NCBI RefSeq assembly: GCF_001655005.1
Contig: NZ_LXET01000013.1
Span: forward strand, 62,001 to 126,000
Origin: Hafnia paralvei ATCC 29927
GTDB lineage: Bacteria > Pseudomonadota > Gammaproteobacteria > Enterobacterales > Enterobacteriaceae
Length of the DNA stretch: 64,000 nt
Direction of reading: 5' to 3'
Part shown: in pieces, positions 10,031 to 18,124 of the stretch
Position numbering within the stretch: the stretch's first letter is position 1
Layout: each line of letters begins with the position of its first letter
The notes under the pieces: generated by a model
What the model saw: the letters and a program-made list of their open reading frames with translations, nothing else
The model's database searches: none
Told to the model about the DNA's origin: nothing
Position numbers and translations under genes: made by a program

Positions 10031-10465
10031 TTAGGATGTTGCAGATTCCAGACTGACCAACCCTACCTTGAGATAACCCGCGTTACGCAGCGCATCCATG
10101 ACAGACATCAGAGTGGCGTAGTCCACGGCCTGATCGGCCTGTAGGAAGATCGTGGTGTCTTTATCCGCCTTTGTCTGCTCATCGAGCTGCGCGCTGAGGT
10201 TATCGCTGGTGGTCAGCGTGTCACCAAGATAGAGCTGCTTATCCGCTTTAATCGTTAGGTATACCGGTTTATCTGGGCGTGGCTGCGGCTGAGCCGAAGA
10301 GGCCGGTAAATTAACGCGGATGTCCACGGTGGCCAGAGGTGCCGCCACCATAAAAATAATCAGTAGAACCAGCATCACATCGATGAAAGGTGTGACGTTG
10401 ATATCGTGGAGTTCTGCGTTATCGTCAGAGCCGCCGTTGGCATAATCATTGATTTGCAGTGCCAT
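10031..10465 (-). CDS. exbD: ExbD-like energy-coupling protein
   Basis: A 144-residue ExbD. A single transmembrane helix (about residues 24-43) begins with NVTPFIDVMLVLLIIFMVA; Asp29 corresponds to the proton-path Asp25 of E. coli ExbD. The periplasmic C-terminal domain follows, with the usual DK.(V/I)...AD pattern (FLQADQAVDYATLMSVMDA). It starts 6 bp after exbB. With ExbB it should power the operon's own TonB. Confidence 0.93.
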   Translation of the reverse strand: MALQINDYANGGSDDNAELHDINVTPFIDVMLVLLIIFMVAAPLATVDIRVNLPASSAQPQPRPDKPVYLTIKADKQLYLGDTLTTSDNLSAQLDEQTKADKDTTIFLQADQAVDYATLMSVMDALRNAGYLKVGLVSLESATS

Positions 10466-10471
10466 AGGTTT

Positions 10472-11317
10472 TTACCCTTGATGCTGGTTGGCGGCGTTCA
10501 AATCCAGATCGCGGCTTAGCAGCAAGAGCACTTGCGCAGCGGCGTCTCCCACCTGTGCTCGGTGTTCGCCGATCAGACGGTTGAACAGGTTATAAATGAC
10601 CACGGCAGGAATGGCGGCAATTAGACCCATTGCGGTGGCGAGCAATGCCTCGGCAATACCTGGGGCAACTACGGCTAGATTGGTTGTTTGTGAATGGGCA
10701 ATACCGATAAAGCTATTCATAATGCCCCAAACAGTGCCAAAGAGACCGATAAACGGAGCTACGGCACCGATGGTGGCTAAATAGCCGTTGCCTTTCGCGA
10801 GTGAACGTCCATACGCCGCCACTCGGCGATCGAGGCGGAAATTAGCGCGGTCTTTAATTCCGTTGAGATCCAGCATCTGTGCAGAGAGCTGCTTTTCATC
10901 CTGTGCATCGTTGAGTAGAGCAGCACTGATGCTGTCTTTCTCGAAGGATTGAGATAACTCACAGGCGGTAGTTAATGAAAGTGAGGGAAATAACAGGCGA
11001 TATTCTTGCTGTAATTTGCGTTTGGCGCGCAGTAAGACGATGCCTTTGGCAAATAGGATCGTCCAAGTAATGACGGATATCACCAATAAGCCAATCATGA
11101 CACTTTTCACCACAATGTCAGCCTGTTGATACATGCCGAAAATAGAAAGGTCCAGCGATGAAATTTCCCCTGTTGAAACGTTGGGCGGCATGTTTTCAGC
11201 TGTATTAATAAGTGTATCTGCATATGCAAATCCGGCCGTTCCCGCACTCAATAAAATAGTTCCGGCGATTTTTTGCATTGCGCTTAGTTTGCTGTAAAAA
11301 GGATGTACCTGTGCCAT
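10472..11317 (-). CDS. exbB: ExbB-like proton channel subunit (with N-terminal signal extension)
   Basis: Inner-membrane proton-channel subunit of the ExbB/TolQ/MotA family, working with ExbD and TonB. Helices are visible near ISVITWTILFAKGI, IGAVAPFIGLFGTVWGIMNS and AIPAVVIYNLFNRLIG, and the MotA/TolQ core GLFGTVWGIMNSF is intact. The protein carries a signal-peptide-like segment (ILLSAGTAGFAYA) ahead of the usual start, as in longer ExbB proteins. The frame opens at 11404, but that lies only about 13 bases from the Fur box and has no ribosome site, so I prefer the ATG at 11317 (GCGGAAAA upstream, 281 residues). ATGs at 11365 and 11278 are alternatives. Confidence 0.88.
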   Translation of the reverse strand: MAQVHPFYSKLSAMQKIAGTILLSAGTAGFAYADTLINTAENMPPNVSTGEISSLDLSIFGMYQQADIVVKSVMIGLLVISVITWTILFAKGIVLLRAKRKLQQEYRLLFPSLSLTTACELSQSFEKDSISAALLNDAQDEKQLSAQMLDLNGIKDRANFRLDRRVAAYGRSLAKGNGYLATIGAVAPFIGLFGTVWGIMNSFIGIAHSQTTNLAVVAPGIAEALLATAMGLIAAIPAVVIYNLFNRLIGEHRAQVGDAAAQVLLLLSRDLDLNAANQHQG

Positions 11318-11698
11318 AAAGTTTTCCGCAAATGCTATGCGGAGCCTCCGTTTTATTTTTTTCATTGGATTGAACTGCATTTGTTGCGGATAGAATGCTA
11401 GCAAAGAATGAGATCAAATGATACTCATTATCATTCTCATTTAATTAGTAAGGTAATGATTTTGTAAGTTAGGAATTTATTTAGGTTAATTCATTCGCGT
11501 GGGTGTACGGATGATAATGGGTGGCCATTTAAGTAAGGGATGAGTAATAACCATAATAATGGTGTTGGATTTATGGATAAGAATGCGTGAGAATGGAGGA
11601 TTGTTGTAGCGGGACATGACGTATATAACTATTTCTTTATCAAGAAAAAATTGGCTATAAAGCAGAAGTTACTCTTTATTGAATACAGGGTGGAAAGC
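11318..11698. promoter_or_regulatory. Divergent control region exbB / yddG
   Basis: A 381-bp gene-free region. The left third holds the Fur box described separately. The rest is AT-rich and presumably carries the yddG promoter. A short inverted repeat ACCAT-AATA-ATGGT lies at 11550-11563; I cannot assign a regulator to it. Confidence 0.45.
11417..11441 (-). promoter_or_regulatory. Fur box / promoter of the exbB-exbD-chaN-tonB-peptidase-receptor operon
   Basis: On the minus strand the sequence GAATGATAATGAGTATCATT closely matches the Fur consensus (overlapping GATAAT-type hexamers in both orientations). It overlaps a possible -10 (GATAAT) and lies just upstream of exbB. Iron repression of the six-gene operon is inferred from this site. 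Confidence 0.82.
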
Positions 11699-12595
11699 AT
11701 GGACAGCACGAGAACCAAGGCAAATTTGTGTGGGATTTTGGCCATTTTGCTCTGGAGTACTATCGTCGGTTTGATCCGTAACGTTAGTGAAGGTGTGGGT
11801 GCCGTAGCGGGGGCTGCCCTGATTTATACCGCAGGCTCGGTGTTCCTTTTTCTTCTTCTGGGATCACCTAAACTACGAGCGTTTAAACCCGCCTATTTGT
11901 TTGCCGGTGGCGCCCTATTTGCCAGCTATGAAATATGTCTATCACTGGCTCTTGGCTATGCCACGACGCGCGCCCAATCTATTGAAGTTTCAGTTATTAA
12001 CTATTTATGGCCGAGTTTTACCGTATTGCTTTCTTTCTTATGCAATGGAGGAAAGTTAAAACTTAGCCTACTGCTCGGGGTGCTACTTTCACTCTTAGGC
12101 GTGACTGTCGTGATCAGCGGTGGTTCGCTCACTTCACTTTCCGGTATGGCTGACAATATTATTGCTCATCCCGTTAGCTATATATTGGCGTTTGTTGGCG
12201 CTATTCTTTGGGCGGTATATTGTGTCGTGACGAACAAATATGCCAACGGTCAGAACGGCGCGGCGTTATTTTTTGCCCTAACGGCACTATGTTTGTGGAT
12301 CAAGTGGTTATTCGGTGGTGCGCAGAGCTTTACTATTTCTTTGCACAGCGCGTTTTATATCGCGATGGCTGGTGCTGCAATGGGGTTTGGTTATGCCGCA
12401 TGGAATATCGGCATGATTAAAGGGGATATTAATCTATTAGCGACGCTGTCTTATTTCACACCTATTCTTTCTGCGTTATTCGCTTCGTTGATTTTATCCT
12501 CGTTGCTGCCTGCAACGTTTTGGCTTGGTGTATGTGCAGTAACGGCTGGGGCACTTATCTGTTGGTTATCTACCAAAAAAAGAAAAGCGCAGTAG
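11699..12595 (+). CDS. yddG: Aromatic amino acid exporter YddG (DMT superfamily)
   Basis: A 298-residue inner-membrane exporter with ten predicted helices in two EamA repeats, very close to E. coli YddG (293 residues), which exports aromatic amino acids and some other amphipathic compounds. Diagnostic segments are ILLWSTIVGLIR near the N-terminus, SVINYLWPSFTVLLS in repeat one and AWNIGMIKGDINLLATLSYF in repeat two. I start at the ATG at 11699, preceded by AGGGTGG; the frame opens earlier at a TTG at 11651, but the extension has no family counterpart. It is a single gene ending in a bidirectional terminator shared with hpaC. Confidence 0.92.
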   Translation: MDSTRTKANLCGILAILLWSTIVGLIRNVSEGVGAVAGAALIYTAGSVFLFLLLGSPKLRAFKPAYLFAGGALFASYEICLSLALGYATTRAQSIEVSVINYLWPSFTVLLSFLCNGGKLKLSLLLGVLLSLLGVTVVISGGSLTSLSGMADNIIAHPVSYILAFVGAILWAVYCVVTNKYANGQNGAALFFALTALCLWIKWLFGGAQSFTISLHSAFYIAMAGAAMGFGYAAWNIGMIKGDINLLATLSYFTPILSALFASLILSSLLPATFWLGVCAVTAGALICWLSTKKRKAQ

Positions 12596-12617
12596 CTTGC
12601 ACTCTGCGCTTTTCTTA
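12581..12617. terminator. Bidirectional terminator between yddG and hpaC
   Basis: Stem AGAAAAGCGCAG/CTGCGCTTTTCT with an 11-base loop and A/T tracts on both sides. The left arm includes the end of yddG, so the yddG stop codon lies at the base of the loop. Confidence 0.8.
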
Positions 12618-12628
12618 TTGGCAATAAT

Positions 12629-13141
12629 TTACACCGCGACCGCTTCTAGCATGACCGGATGAAAGTGGCGCTTAAAGTAAATAAGCCCGTGCCCGGCTTC
12701 GCTGAGGGTAATTTGTTTAATTTGTACCAGATAGACCAGATGAGTGCCGATGGTTTGCACTTGCTCGATTTCCCCTTCCAAGCTGGCTAGCGTGCCACGC
12801 AGCATCGGTTGACCCAGAACGCCTTTAGTCCATATGTCCCAGCTAAAACGCTCTTCCATACTGGTTCCCGTCATGCCGGCAAAATGGCGCGCCATCAGCT
12901 CCTGTTCATGGTTAAGGACGTTAACGCACAGCTTACCGTTTTCTTGAAATACAGGGTTCATCGCGCTGTTGCTATTGATACAAACCATTAGCGACGGTGG
13001 CGTATCGGTTACCGAGCAGACGGCGGTTGCGGTGATACCACAGCGGCCAGCAGGGCCATCGGTGGTAACGATATTGACGGCAGCCGACAGGCTGGACATC
13101 GCATCGCGAAAACGCAGACGGTGTTCATTTTCTAAAGACAT
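12629..13141 (-). CDS. hpaC: 4-hydroxyphenylacetate 3-monooxygenase reductase component
   Basis: A 170-residue flavin reductase, the small partner of the HpaBC two-component monooxygenase. It uses NADH to make FADH2, which diffuses to HpaB. The flavin-reductase-like fold is recognisable from AVNIVTTDGPAGRCGITATAV, SVTDTPPSLMVCIN and the C-terminal GLIYFKRHFH. Length equals E. coli HpaC (170). It lies 20 bp after hpaB and closes the hpa cluster. Confidence 0.95.
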   Translation of the reverse strand: MSLENEHRLRFRDAMSSLSAAVNIVTTDGPAGRCGITATAVCSVTDTPPSLMVCINSNSAMNPVFQENGKLCVNVLNHEQELMARHFAGMTGTSMEERFSWDIWTKGVLGQPMLRGTLASLEGEIEQVQTIGTHLVYLVQIKQITLSEAGHGLIYFKRHFHPVMLEAVAV

Positions 13142-13161
13142 ACAGGCCTCCCGCTACTGAA

Positions 13162-14724
13162 CTATTTCAGCAGCTTGTCTAACATATTAATGTCGTTATT
13201 GTTGTGCAGGTGTGGAACTGTCCAGCCGTGCTGGTCGTATTCAGACAGGCAGCGATCGACCATGGCCATCATGCGATCCATGTTGCCGGAGGATTGCGCC
13301 TGACGTAGACATTGCAGACGGATTTCGTCTTGACTGCCAGAGTAGTTGATTTCGTATAGCTCATGGCGGCCACCAAATTCACTGCCGATGGCATCCCACA
13401 TCAGTTTTAAAATTTTGATGCGTTCGACGTGATCCATACCGTTTGAGCCGCGAACATAGCGAGCAAGGTATTTGTCAATTTCGGGATTATTCAAATCACG
13501 GGCGCTAGAGGGCAGATATATCAGGCCACTGGTGACGTTGCGCTCAATAATATTTTTGATCTTGGCATAAGCCATCGGTGCCATCACGCGGTAAGTTTGC
13601 AGAGCAGCGTGATCTGGCAGATAGGCTCCGTTAACCCATGGTGTTGCTTCGGAGCACATCGAGTCACTCAGTGCCCAGAACATATTACGCCATGCGACCA
13701 CTTCACCCAGATCGGCCTGAACGCCACGGAATTCAGAGGTTCCGGTACATTCCAAGCTTTTCTTCAGCAATGCGGTAATGAAATCAAGTTTAACCGCTAA
13801 ACGCACGCAGGCCTGTAACGGGTACATACGGGCGAATCCGCCTTCCATTGTCCAGCGTCGGCAACGGTCGAAATCACGATAAATCAGCACGTTTTCCCAT
13901 GGGATCAGCACCTTATCCATGACTAAAATCGCATCATTTTCATCAAAACGACTGGATAGCGGGTAGTCATACGGCGAGCCGGTGGCGCCTGCGACCATTT
14001 CATATGATGCACGAGAGATAAGTTTGACTCCGTCGGCGTCCATTGGGGCGACGAACATCAGCGCGAAGTCAGGATTTTCCCCCATCACCTGTGCCGAACC
14101 GAAACCAATCATGTTGTAGTGGGTCAGCGCTGAGTTGGTTGCAACCACTTTAGCACCGCTAACGATAATGCCTGCGTCGGTCTCTTTTTCCAGCTTGATA
14201 TAAACATCTTTCACTTCATCAGCAGGCTTATGGCGATCAATCGGTGGATTAACGATGGCATGGTTGAAATAAAGACCGGTTTCTTGAATGCGCTTATACC
14301 AGTTGCGGGCGTTGTCCTCGAACTGACCATAAAACGCCGGGTTTGCACCTAGGGCGCTACCGAACGCGGCCTTGTAATCAGGCGTACGGCCCATCCAGCC
14401 ATAGCTCAAACGTGACCATTCGGCGATGGCATCGCGCTGTTGACGTAAGTCATCGCTGCTTTTGGCGAAACGGAAGAACTTATGGGTATAACCGCCGCTG
14501 CCGGTATCAGTTCCCCAGCAGAGTTTATCCTGCATCTCAGGCTTATGCAGTGCATCGTAAAGCTGACCTACTGAGGCGGCGGCGTTGCGGAAAGCTGGAT
14601 GAGTGGTGACATCTTTTACACGCTCGCCGTAGATATAGATCTCGCGACCATCTTGCAGGCTTTTCAGGTACTCTTCACCGGTTAACGGGCGCTTGTTGTC
14701 GGCACGAAAATCTTCTGGTTTCAT
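13162..14724 (-). CDS. hpaB: 4-hydroxyphenylacetate 3-monooxygenase oxygenase component
   Basis: The FADH2-dependent oxygenase that hydroxylates 4-hydroxyphenylacetate to 3,4-dihydroxyphenylacetate (homoprotocatechuate) in the cytoplasm. At 520 residues it has the same length as E. coli HpaB and matches it nearly throughout (MKPEDFRADNKRPLTGEEYL at the N-terminus, NNNDINMLDKLLK at the C-terminus). Conserved flavin and substrate segments such as GATGSPYDYPLSSRFDEND and DFDRCRRWTMEGGF are intact. It is followed by hpaC and preceded by a 209-bp gap after hpaA that probably carries a HpaA-dependent promoter. Confidence 0.97.
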   Translation of the reverse strand: MKPEDFRADNKRPLTGEEYLKSLQDGREIYIYGERVKDVTTHPAFRNAAASVGQLYDALHKPEMQDKLCWGTDTGSGGYTHKFFRFAKSSDDLRQQRDAIAEWSRLSYGWMGRTPDYKAAFGSALGANPAFYGQFEDNARNWYKRIQETGLYFNHAIVNPPIDRHKPADEVKDVYIKLEKETDAGIIVSGAKVVATNSALTHYNMIGFGSAQVMGENPDFALMFVAPMDADGVKLISRASYEMVAGATGSPYDYPLSSRFDENDAILVMDKVLIPWENVLIYRDFDRCRRWTMEGGFARMYPLQACVRLAVKLDFITALLKKSLECTGTSEFRGVQADLGEVVAWRNMFWALSDSMCSEATPWVNGAYLPDHAALQTYRVMAPMAYAKIKNIIERNVTSGLIYLPSSARDLNNPEIDKYLARYVRGSNGMDHVERIKILKLMWDAIGSEFGGRHELYEINYSGSQDEIRLQCLRQAQSSGNMDRMMAMVDRCLSEYDQHGWTVPHLHNNNDINMLDKLLK

Positions 14725-14907
14725 GTTTACCTCGGAGTAAGGGCAGAGAACGATGGCTGCTCTGTATTAGGCATTCTATCGTTGTTTGTTAATTTATTGT
14801 TTTGTTTTTGTTTCTTAATTGAAGCGTTTATATCAGCTTTCGGGAAGATACTTTTGAGGTAATTGCTGGTACTTTTCGGACGAGGAGCAGGGTTTGTCTG
14901 AGGAATG

Positions 14908-14936
14908 TGATCCAGCACAAATTTTGAGCTGGATCA
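14908..14936. repeat. Perfect inverted repeat at the hpaA/hpaB junction
   Basis: TGATCCAGC/GCTGGATCA, 9-bp arms with an 11-base spacer, overlapping the hpaA stop codon. No T tract follows on either strand, so it is not a typical terminator. It could be an operator for hpaBC or an mRNA stem. Confidence 0.6.
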
Positions 14937-15821
14937 GTGGGAGACGGCAATCTGCTCAGCGCGATAGGCACTCGGTGAACTACCGACTAACCGATTAAAA
15001 AATCGGGCAAAATAGGCCGGATCTTTAAATCCGAGCTGATAGGCAATTTCGCTGACCGCGTAGTCGCTGAACAACAGCAGGCGTTTGGCCTCGCGCAGTT
15101 GTCGATCGAAAATGAGGCGCTTGGGGGGACGATTGGCAAAACGTCGACACATATCAGTGAGTCGGGATTCGGTTACGCCGAGCTTGTTGGCATATTCTGG
15201 CACTGACCAGTGCAGTCTAAAGTTATCGTCAATGAGCTGATTAAAACGCTGAAACACGCGCATTTCTCCACGCATTCCGCATGATGCCTGTTCATCCAGA
15301 GGGACGTTCCTGAGCAAAAGGGTAAAAACGGCTTGGGCTAAAAGTACCAGCGTATGTTCACGCCCACCTAAATCGTTGACCGATTCACGCGCAATCAAGG
15401 TCCAGTAGTGTTCAAGTGCCACCAGCTCCTGTGGTTTGTCAGACAGCGATAGGCAAATACCGGGCAGATCGAAAGCATCGCGCTTACCGGGATAGAGTAC
15501 TTCCAGCAGCGGCCAGATTAACTCTTGCCGTACCGTGAGTACGTGACCATCGCTGTCAGGCTCAGTGAAGAACGCATGGGGCACCGAAGGTGGCGTGAGC
15601 ACAAATAGCGGGGCCTGTACCGAATAGCGGTGATCGTCTAGCTGTAGCTCGATTTGGCCTGTATTCAGGAAGTGCATCTGAAAGAAGCTGTCGTGACGGT
15701 GTGGCTTCATATCACGACCAAAAAATGCCGCCATTCGGGCAAAAGACTGATAATGAACGTCGTCTGAGCCCTGTGTTTCGTCATAGTCTTTGCTGATATC
15801 GATATTGGTAATTTGGCTCAT
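14934..15821 (-). CDS. hpaA: AraC-family activator of hpaBC, HpaA
   Basis: A 295-residue AraC/XylS-family regulator. The N-terminal cupin-like effector domain contains MKPHRHDSFFQMHFLNTG; two helix-turn-helix motifs lie in the last 100 residues (LGVTESRLTDMCRRFANR and VSEIAYQLGFKDPAYFARFF). In E. coli the homologue activates hpaBC in response to hydroxyphenylacetates. The gene lies between the transporter hpaX and hpaB, as in the E. coli cluster. Its start has GGAGAAA upstream. Confidence 0.94.
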   Translation of the reverse strand: MSQITNIDISKDYDETQGSDDVHYQSFARMAAFFGRDMKPHRHDSFFQMHFLNTGQIELQLDDHRYSVQAPLFVLTPPSVPHAFFTEPDSDGHVLTVRQELIWPLLEVLYPGKRDAFDLPGICLSLSDKPQELVALEHYWTLIARESVNDLGGREHTLVLLAQAVFTLLLRNVPLDEQASCGMRGEMRVFQRFNQLIDDNFRLHWSVPEYANKLGVTESRLTDMCRRFANRPPKRLIFDRQLREAKRLLLFSDYAVSEIAYQLGFKDPAYFARFFNRLVGSSPSAYRAEQIAVSH

Positions 15822-15847
15822 GGATTTCTCCTTTTACTCTTTGGCTT

Positions 15848-15890
15848 TTGCTCCCCCAATGCCTCAAGAACCTTTTCATTAGGGGAGCAA
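15848..15890. repeat. Long stem-loop between hpaX and hpaA
   Basis: Arms TTGCTCCCC-c-AATG and CATT-a-GGGGAGCAA pair over 13 bp with one mismatch. No U tract follows, so it looks more like an RNA-stability or control stem within the operon than a terminator. Confidence 0.5.
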
Positions 15891-15897
15891 CAGAAAC

Positions 15898-17274
15898 CTA
15901 CGGCGTCGCTCTTGGACGTGATCCTTTCATCGGGATCAGCCAGATAATAATGGCGCCGATCACGAGTAGCCCTGCGACAAAATAGAGTCCCGAATTAAAG
16001 TTTCCGGTTTGATCTTTCAGCCAACCAATCAGCAGCGGGCTCACTGCTGAGCCAACGTTGCCGGTGGCGTTAATCACGGCGATCCCCACGGCGCGGGCGC
16101 GGAAGCTGATCGATTGATCGGGCGTTGTCCAGAAGATTGCCATGGCGCTAAAAGAGCCGGTAGACGCCATTACGATCCCCAGTAGTTGGATCATGCTGTG
16201 ATCGGTGGCAGACGCGAGCAGCCAGCCTACGGCTGCGAACAGGAACGGAAGCGCGGTATGGTGCTTGCGCTCCTGCATGCGGTCTGAGTGTTTGCTCCAC
16301 CAAATCATTCCGGCGATGGTACAAAACTGTGGAATGGCTGCCAGCAGACCAATCGTGATATTGCTACTGGATTGGTTAAAGCTCTGCATGATCTGGGGTG
16401 TCCAAATGCTGATAGCGCTCAGCGTATTGGTGAGGCAGAAATAAGCCAGCGTATACATCAGGACGATAGGGGTAAAAACTTCGCGCCACATGCTGGGCTG
16501 CTGCAAGGCGCTATGGCTACGGGCTCCTTCTGGCTGTACTAACTGGAGATTATCGCTGTCCATCATTTCTTGTAGGCAGTCTTTATCTTCTTTGCTTAGC
16601 CACTTCGCTTTAGACGGTTTGTCATCCAAATAGAACCAAACGACGATACCGAGCAAAACGGAGGGAAAACCTTCCAATAAGAATAGCCACTGCCAGCCTT
16701 TTAAGCTCATGATGCCGTCGAGCGATAAAATATAGCCGGAAACCAGTGAACCGAGCGCAGTGGTGACAGGCATAGCAATCATAAATAACGCGTTAGCGCG
16801 TGCGCGAAAATAGGCAGGAAACCAGTAGGTGAGATACACCAGCACGCCAGGTAAAAAGCCCGCTTCGGTGATCCCCACAATCATGCGCAGAACATACAAA
16901 CTGTGAGGGCCAGTAGCAAACATGGTTGCGGTAGAGGCGATCCCCCATAGCACCATAATTGTGGCTATCCAGCGCCGTGCGCCGACGATGCCCAGCATGA
17001 TATTGCTAGGAATACCGAAAATTACATAAGTGGCGTAAAACAGGGTGGTTGCCAGCCCGAACATGGTGGAACTCAGTCCGAGATCTTTCCCCATCGTCAA
17101 ACCGGCGAAGCCGATATTGATGCGGTCGAGGAATGAAAATACAAACAACACGAATAAAAATACGATCAGGCGGCGAAACAGTTTGTTGATAACGCTTTGC
17201 TGCTGTGCGGTCAGGTTTTTATGCCGATGAGCTGGGTTGGCCTCATGGGTTACCGCTGATGATGAATCGCTCAT
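15898..17274 (-). CDS. hpaX: 4-hydroxyphenylacetate permease HpaX (MFS, ACS family)
   Basis: A 458-residue major facilitator with twelve predicted helices. The anion:cation symporter-type signature FSFLDRINIGFAGLTMGKDLGLSS follows the first helix, and GIPSNIMLGIVGARRWIA the second. E. coli HpaX imports 4-hydroxyphenylacetate and its 3-hydroxy isomer; position between hpaI and hpaA supports the same substrate here. The N-terminal 25 residues are hydrophilic and lie before the first helix. Confidence 0.93.
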   Translation of the reverse strand: MSDSSSAVTHEANPAHRHKNLTAQQQSVINKLFRRLIVFLFVLFVFSFLDRINIGFAGLTMGKDLGLSSTMFGLATTLFYATYVIFGIPSNIMLGIVGARRWIATIMVLWGIASTATMFATGPHSLYVLRMIVGITEAGFLPGVLVYLTYWFPAYFRARANALFMIAMPVTTALGSLVSGYILSLDGIMSLKGWQWLFLLEGFPSVLLGIVVWFYLDDKPSKAKWLSKEDKDCLQEMMDSDNLQLVQPEGARSHSALQQPSMWREVFTPIVLMYTLAYFCLTNTLSAISIWTPQIMQSFNQSSSNITIGLLAAIPQFCTIAGMIWWSKHSDRMQERKHHTALPFLFAAVGWLLASATDHSMIQLLGIVMASTGSFSAMAIFWTTPDQSISFRARAVGIAVINATGNVGSAVSPLLIGWLKDQTGNFNSGLYFVAGLLVIGAIIIWLIPMKGSRPRATP

Positions 17275-17297
17275 TTGTCTTTCCTCTCAGAATGAAC

Positions 17298-18114
17298 TCA
17301 GTACACGCTAGCGGGAGCCGGAGGCTCATTACCTTTACCTGCGCCAAACCGTGCCGCTAATGCTTCTGCGGCGCGAGCGAGTAAGGTGGTGTCTACCCCC
17401 ACGGCGACGAATAGCGCGCCGAGTTTGAGGTAATGTTCGGCCACATCAGGTGCCGCCATCAGAATTCCCGGCGCTTTGTTTGCGGATTTAATCTGCAAAA
17501 TGGCATGTTCGATGGCGCTTTTGACTTCGGGATGCTGAGGATTTCCGGCAAACCCCATATCCGCGCTGAGATCGGCAGGGCCGATAAATACGCCGTCAAC
17601 GCCTTCAACGTCCAAAATCTGCGGCAGGTTACGCAGGGCTTCACGGGTTTCGATTTGCACCAGAACGCACATTTGTTCGTTAGCCAACTGCAAATAATCG
17701 GGAACGCGATTCCAGCGTGAAGCTCGAGCTAGCGCGCTGCCTACGCCGCGAATTCCCTGTGGTGGATATCGTGTGGCGCGAACGGCGGCACGGGCTTCAT
17801 CGGCATTTTGTACCATCGGCACCAACAGCGTTTGCGCACCAATATCAAGCAGTTGTTTGATCTGTACGGCATCATTCCAAGACGGACGCACTATCGGTTG
17901 GCTAGGGTAGGGCGCGATAGCTTGCTTGAAGTTGGGTCAACACGGTCTGTACGTTATTAGGGGCGTGCTCACCGTCAATTAATAGCCAGTCGAAACCGGC
18001 CCCTGCCAGTAATTCCGCGCTATAGCTGCTGCACAAACCAAGCCATAAACCAATCTGCGGGCGCCCTTCTTTGAGGGCTTGTTTAAAGCTGTTATGTAGG
18101 GAGGCTGAGGACAT
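17298..18114 (-). pseudogene. hpaI: HpaI 2,4-dihydroxyhept-2-ene-1,7-dioate aldolase, frameshifted
   Basis: Class II pyruvate aldolase that should cleave the last HPA-pathway intermediate to pyruvate and succinic semialdehyde. The first 66 codons (from the ATG at 18114, through DGEHAPNNVQTVLTQLQA) match HpaI, then the frame shifts and stops at 17902. The remainder, from VRPSWND to the end, continues in another frame from about 17891 to 17298. At the break the minus strand reads CTTCAAGCAAGCTATC; removing one CAAG gives CTTCAAGCTATC, which restores the expected LQAIAPYPSQP. The lesion is therefore a 4-bp tandem duplication at 17921-17928. Both parts are otherwise well conserved, so it is recent, or a sequencing error. 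Confidence 0.9.
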
Positions 18115-18124
18115 GACATTTTCC

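Noticed and set aside
17298..18114. hpaI as two separate functional genes
   Set aside because: The two pieces are adjacent parts of one aldolase; the second has no proper start or ribosome site, and removing 4 bp restores the frame.
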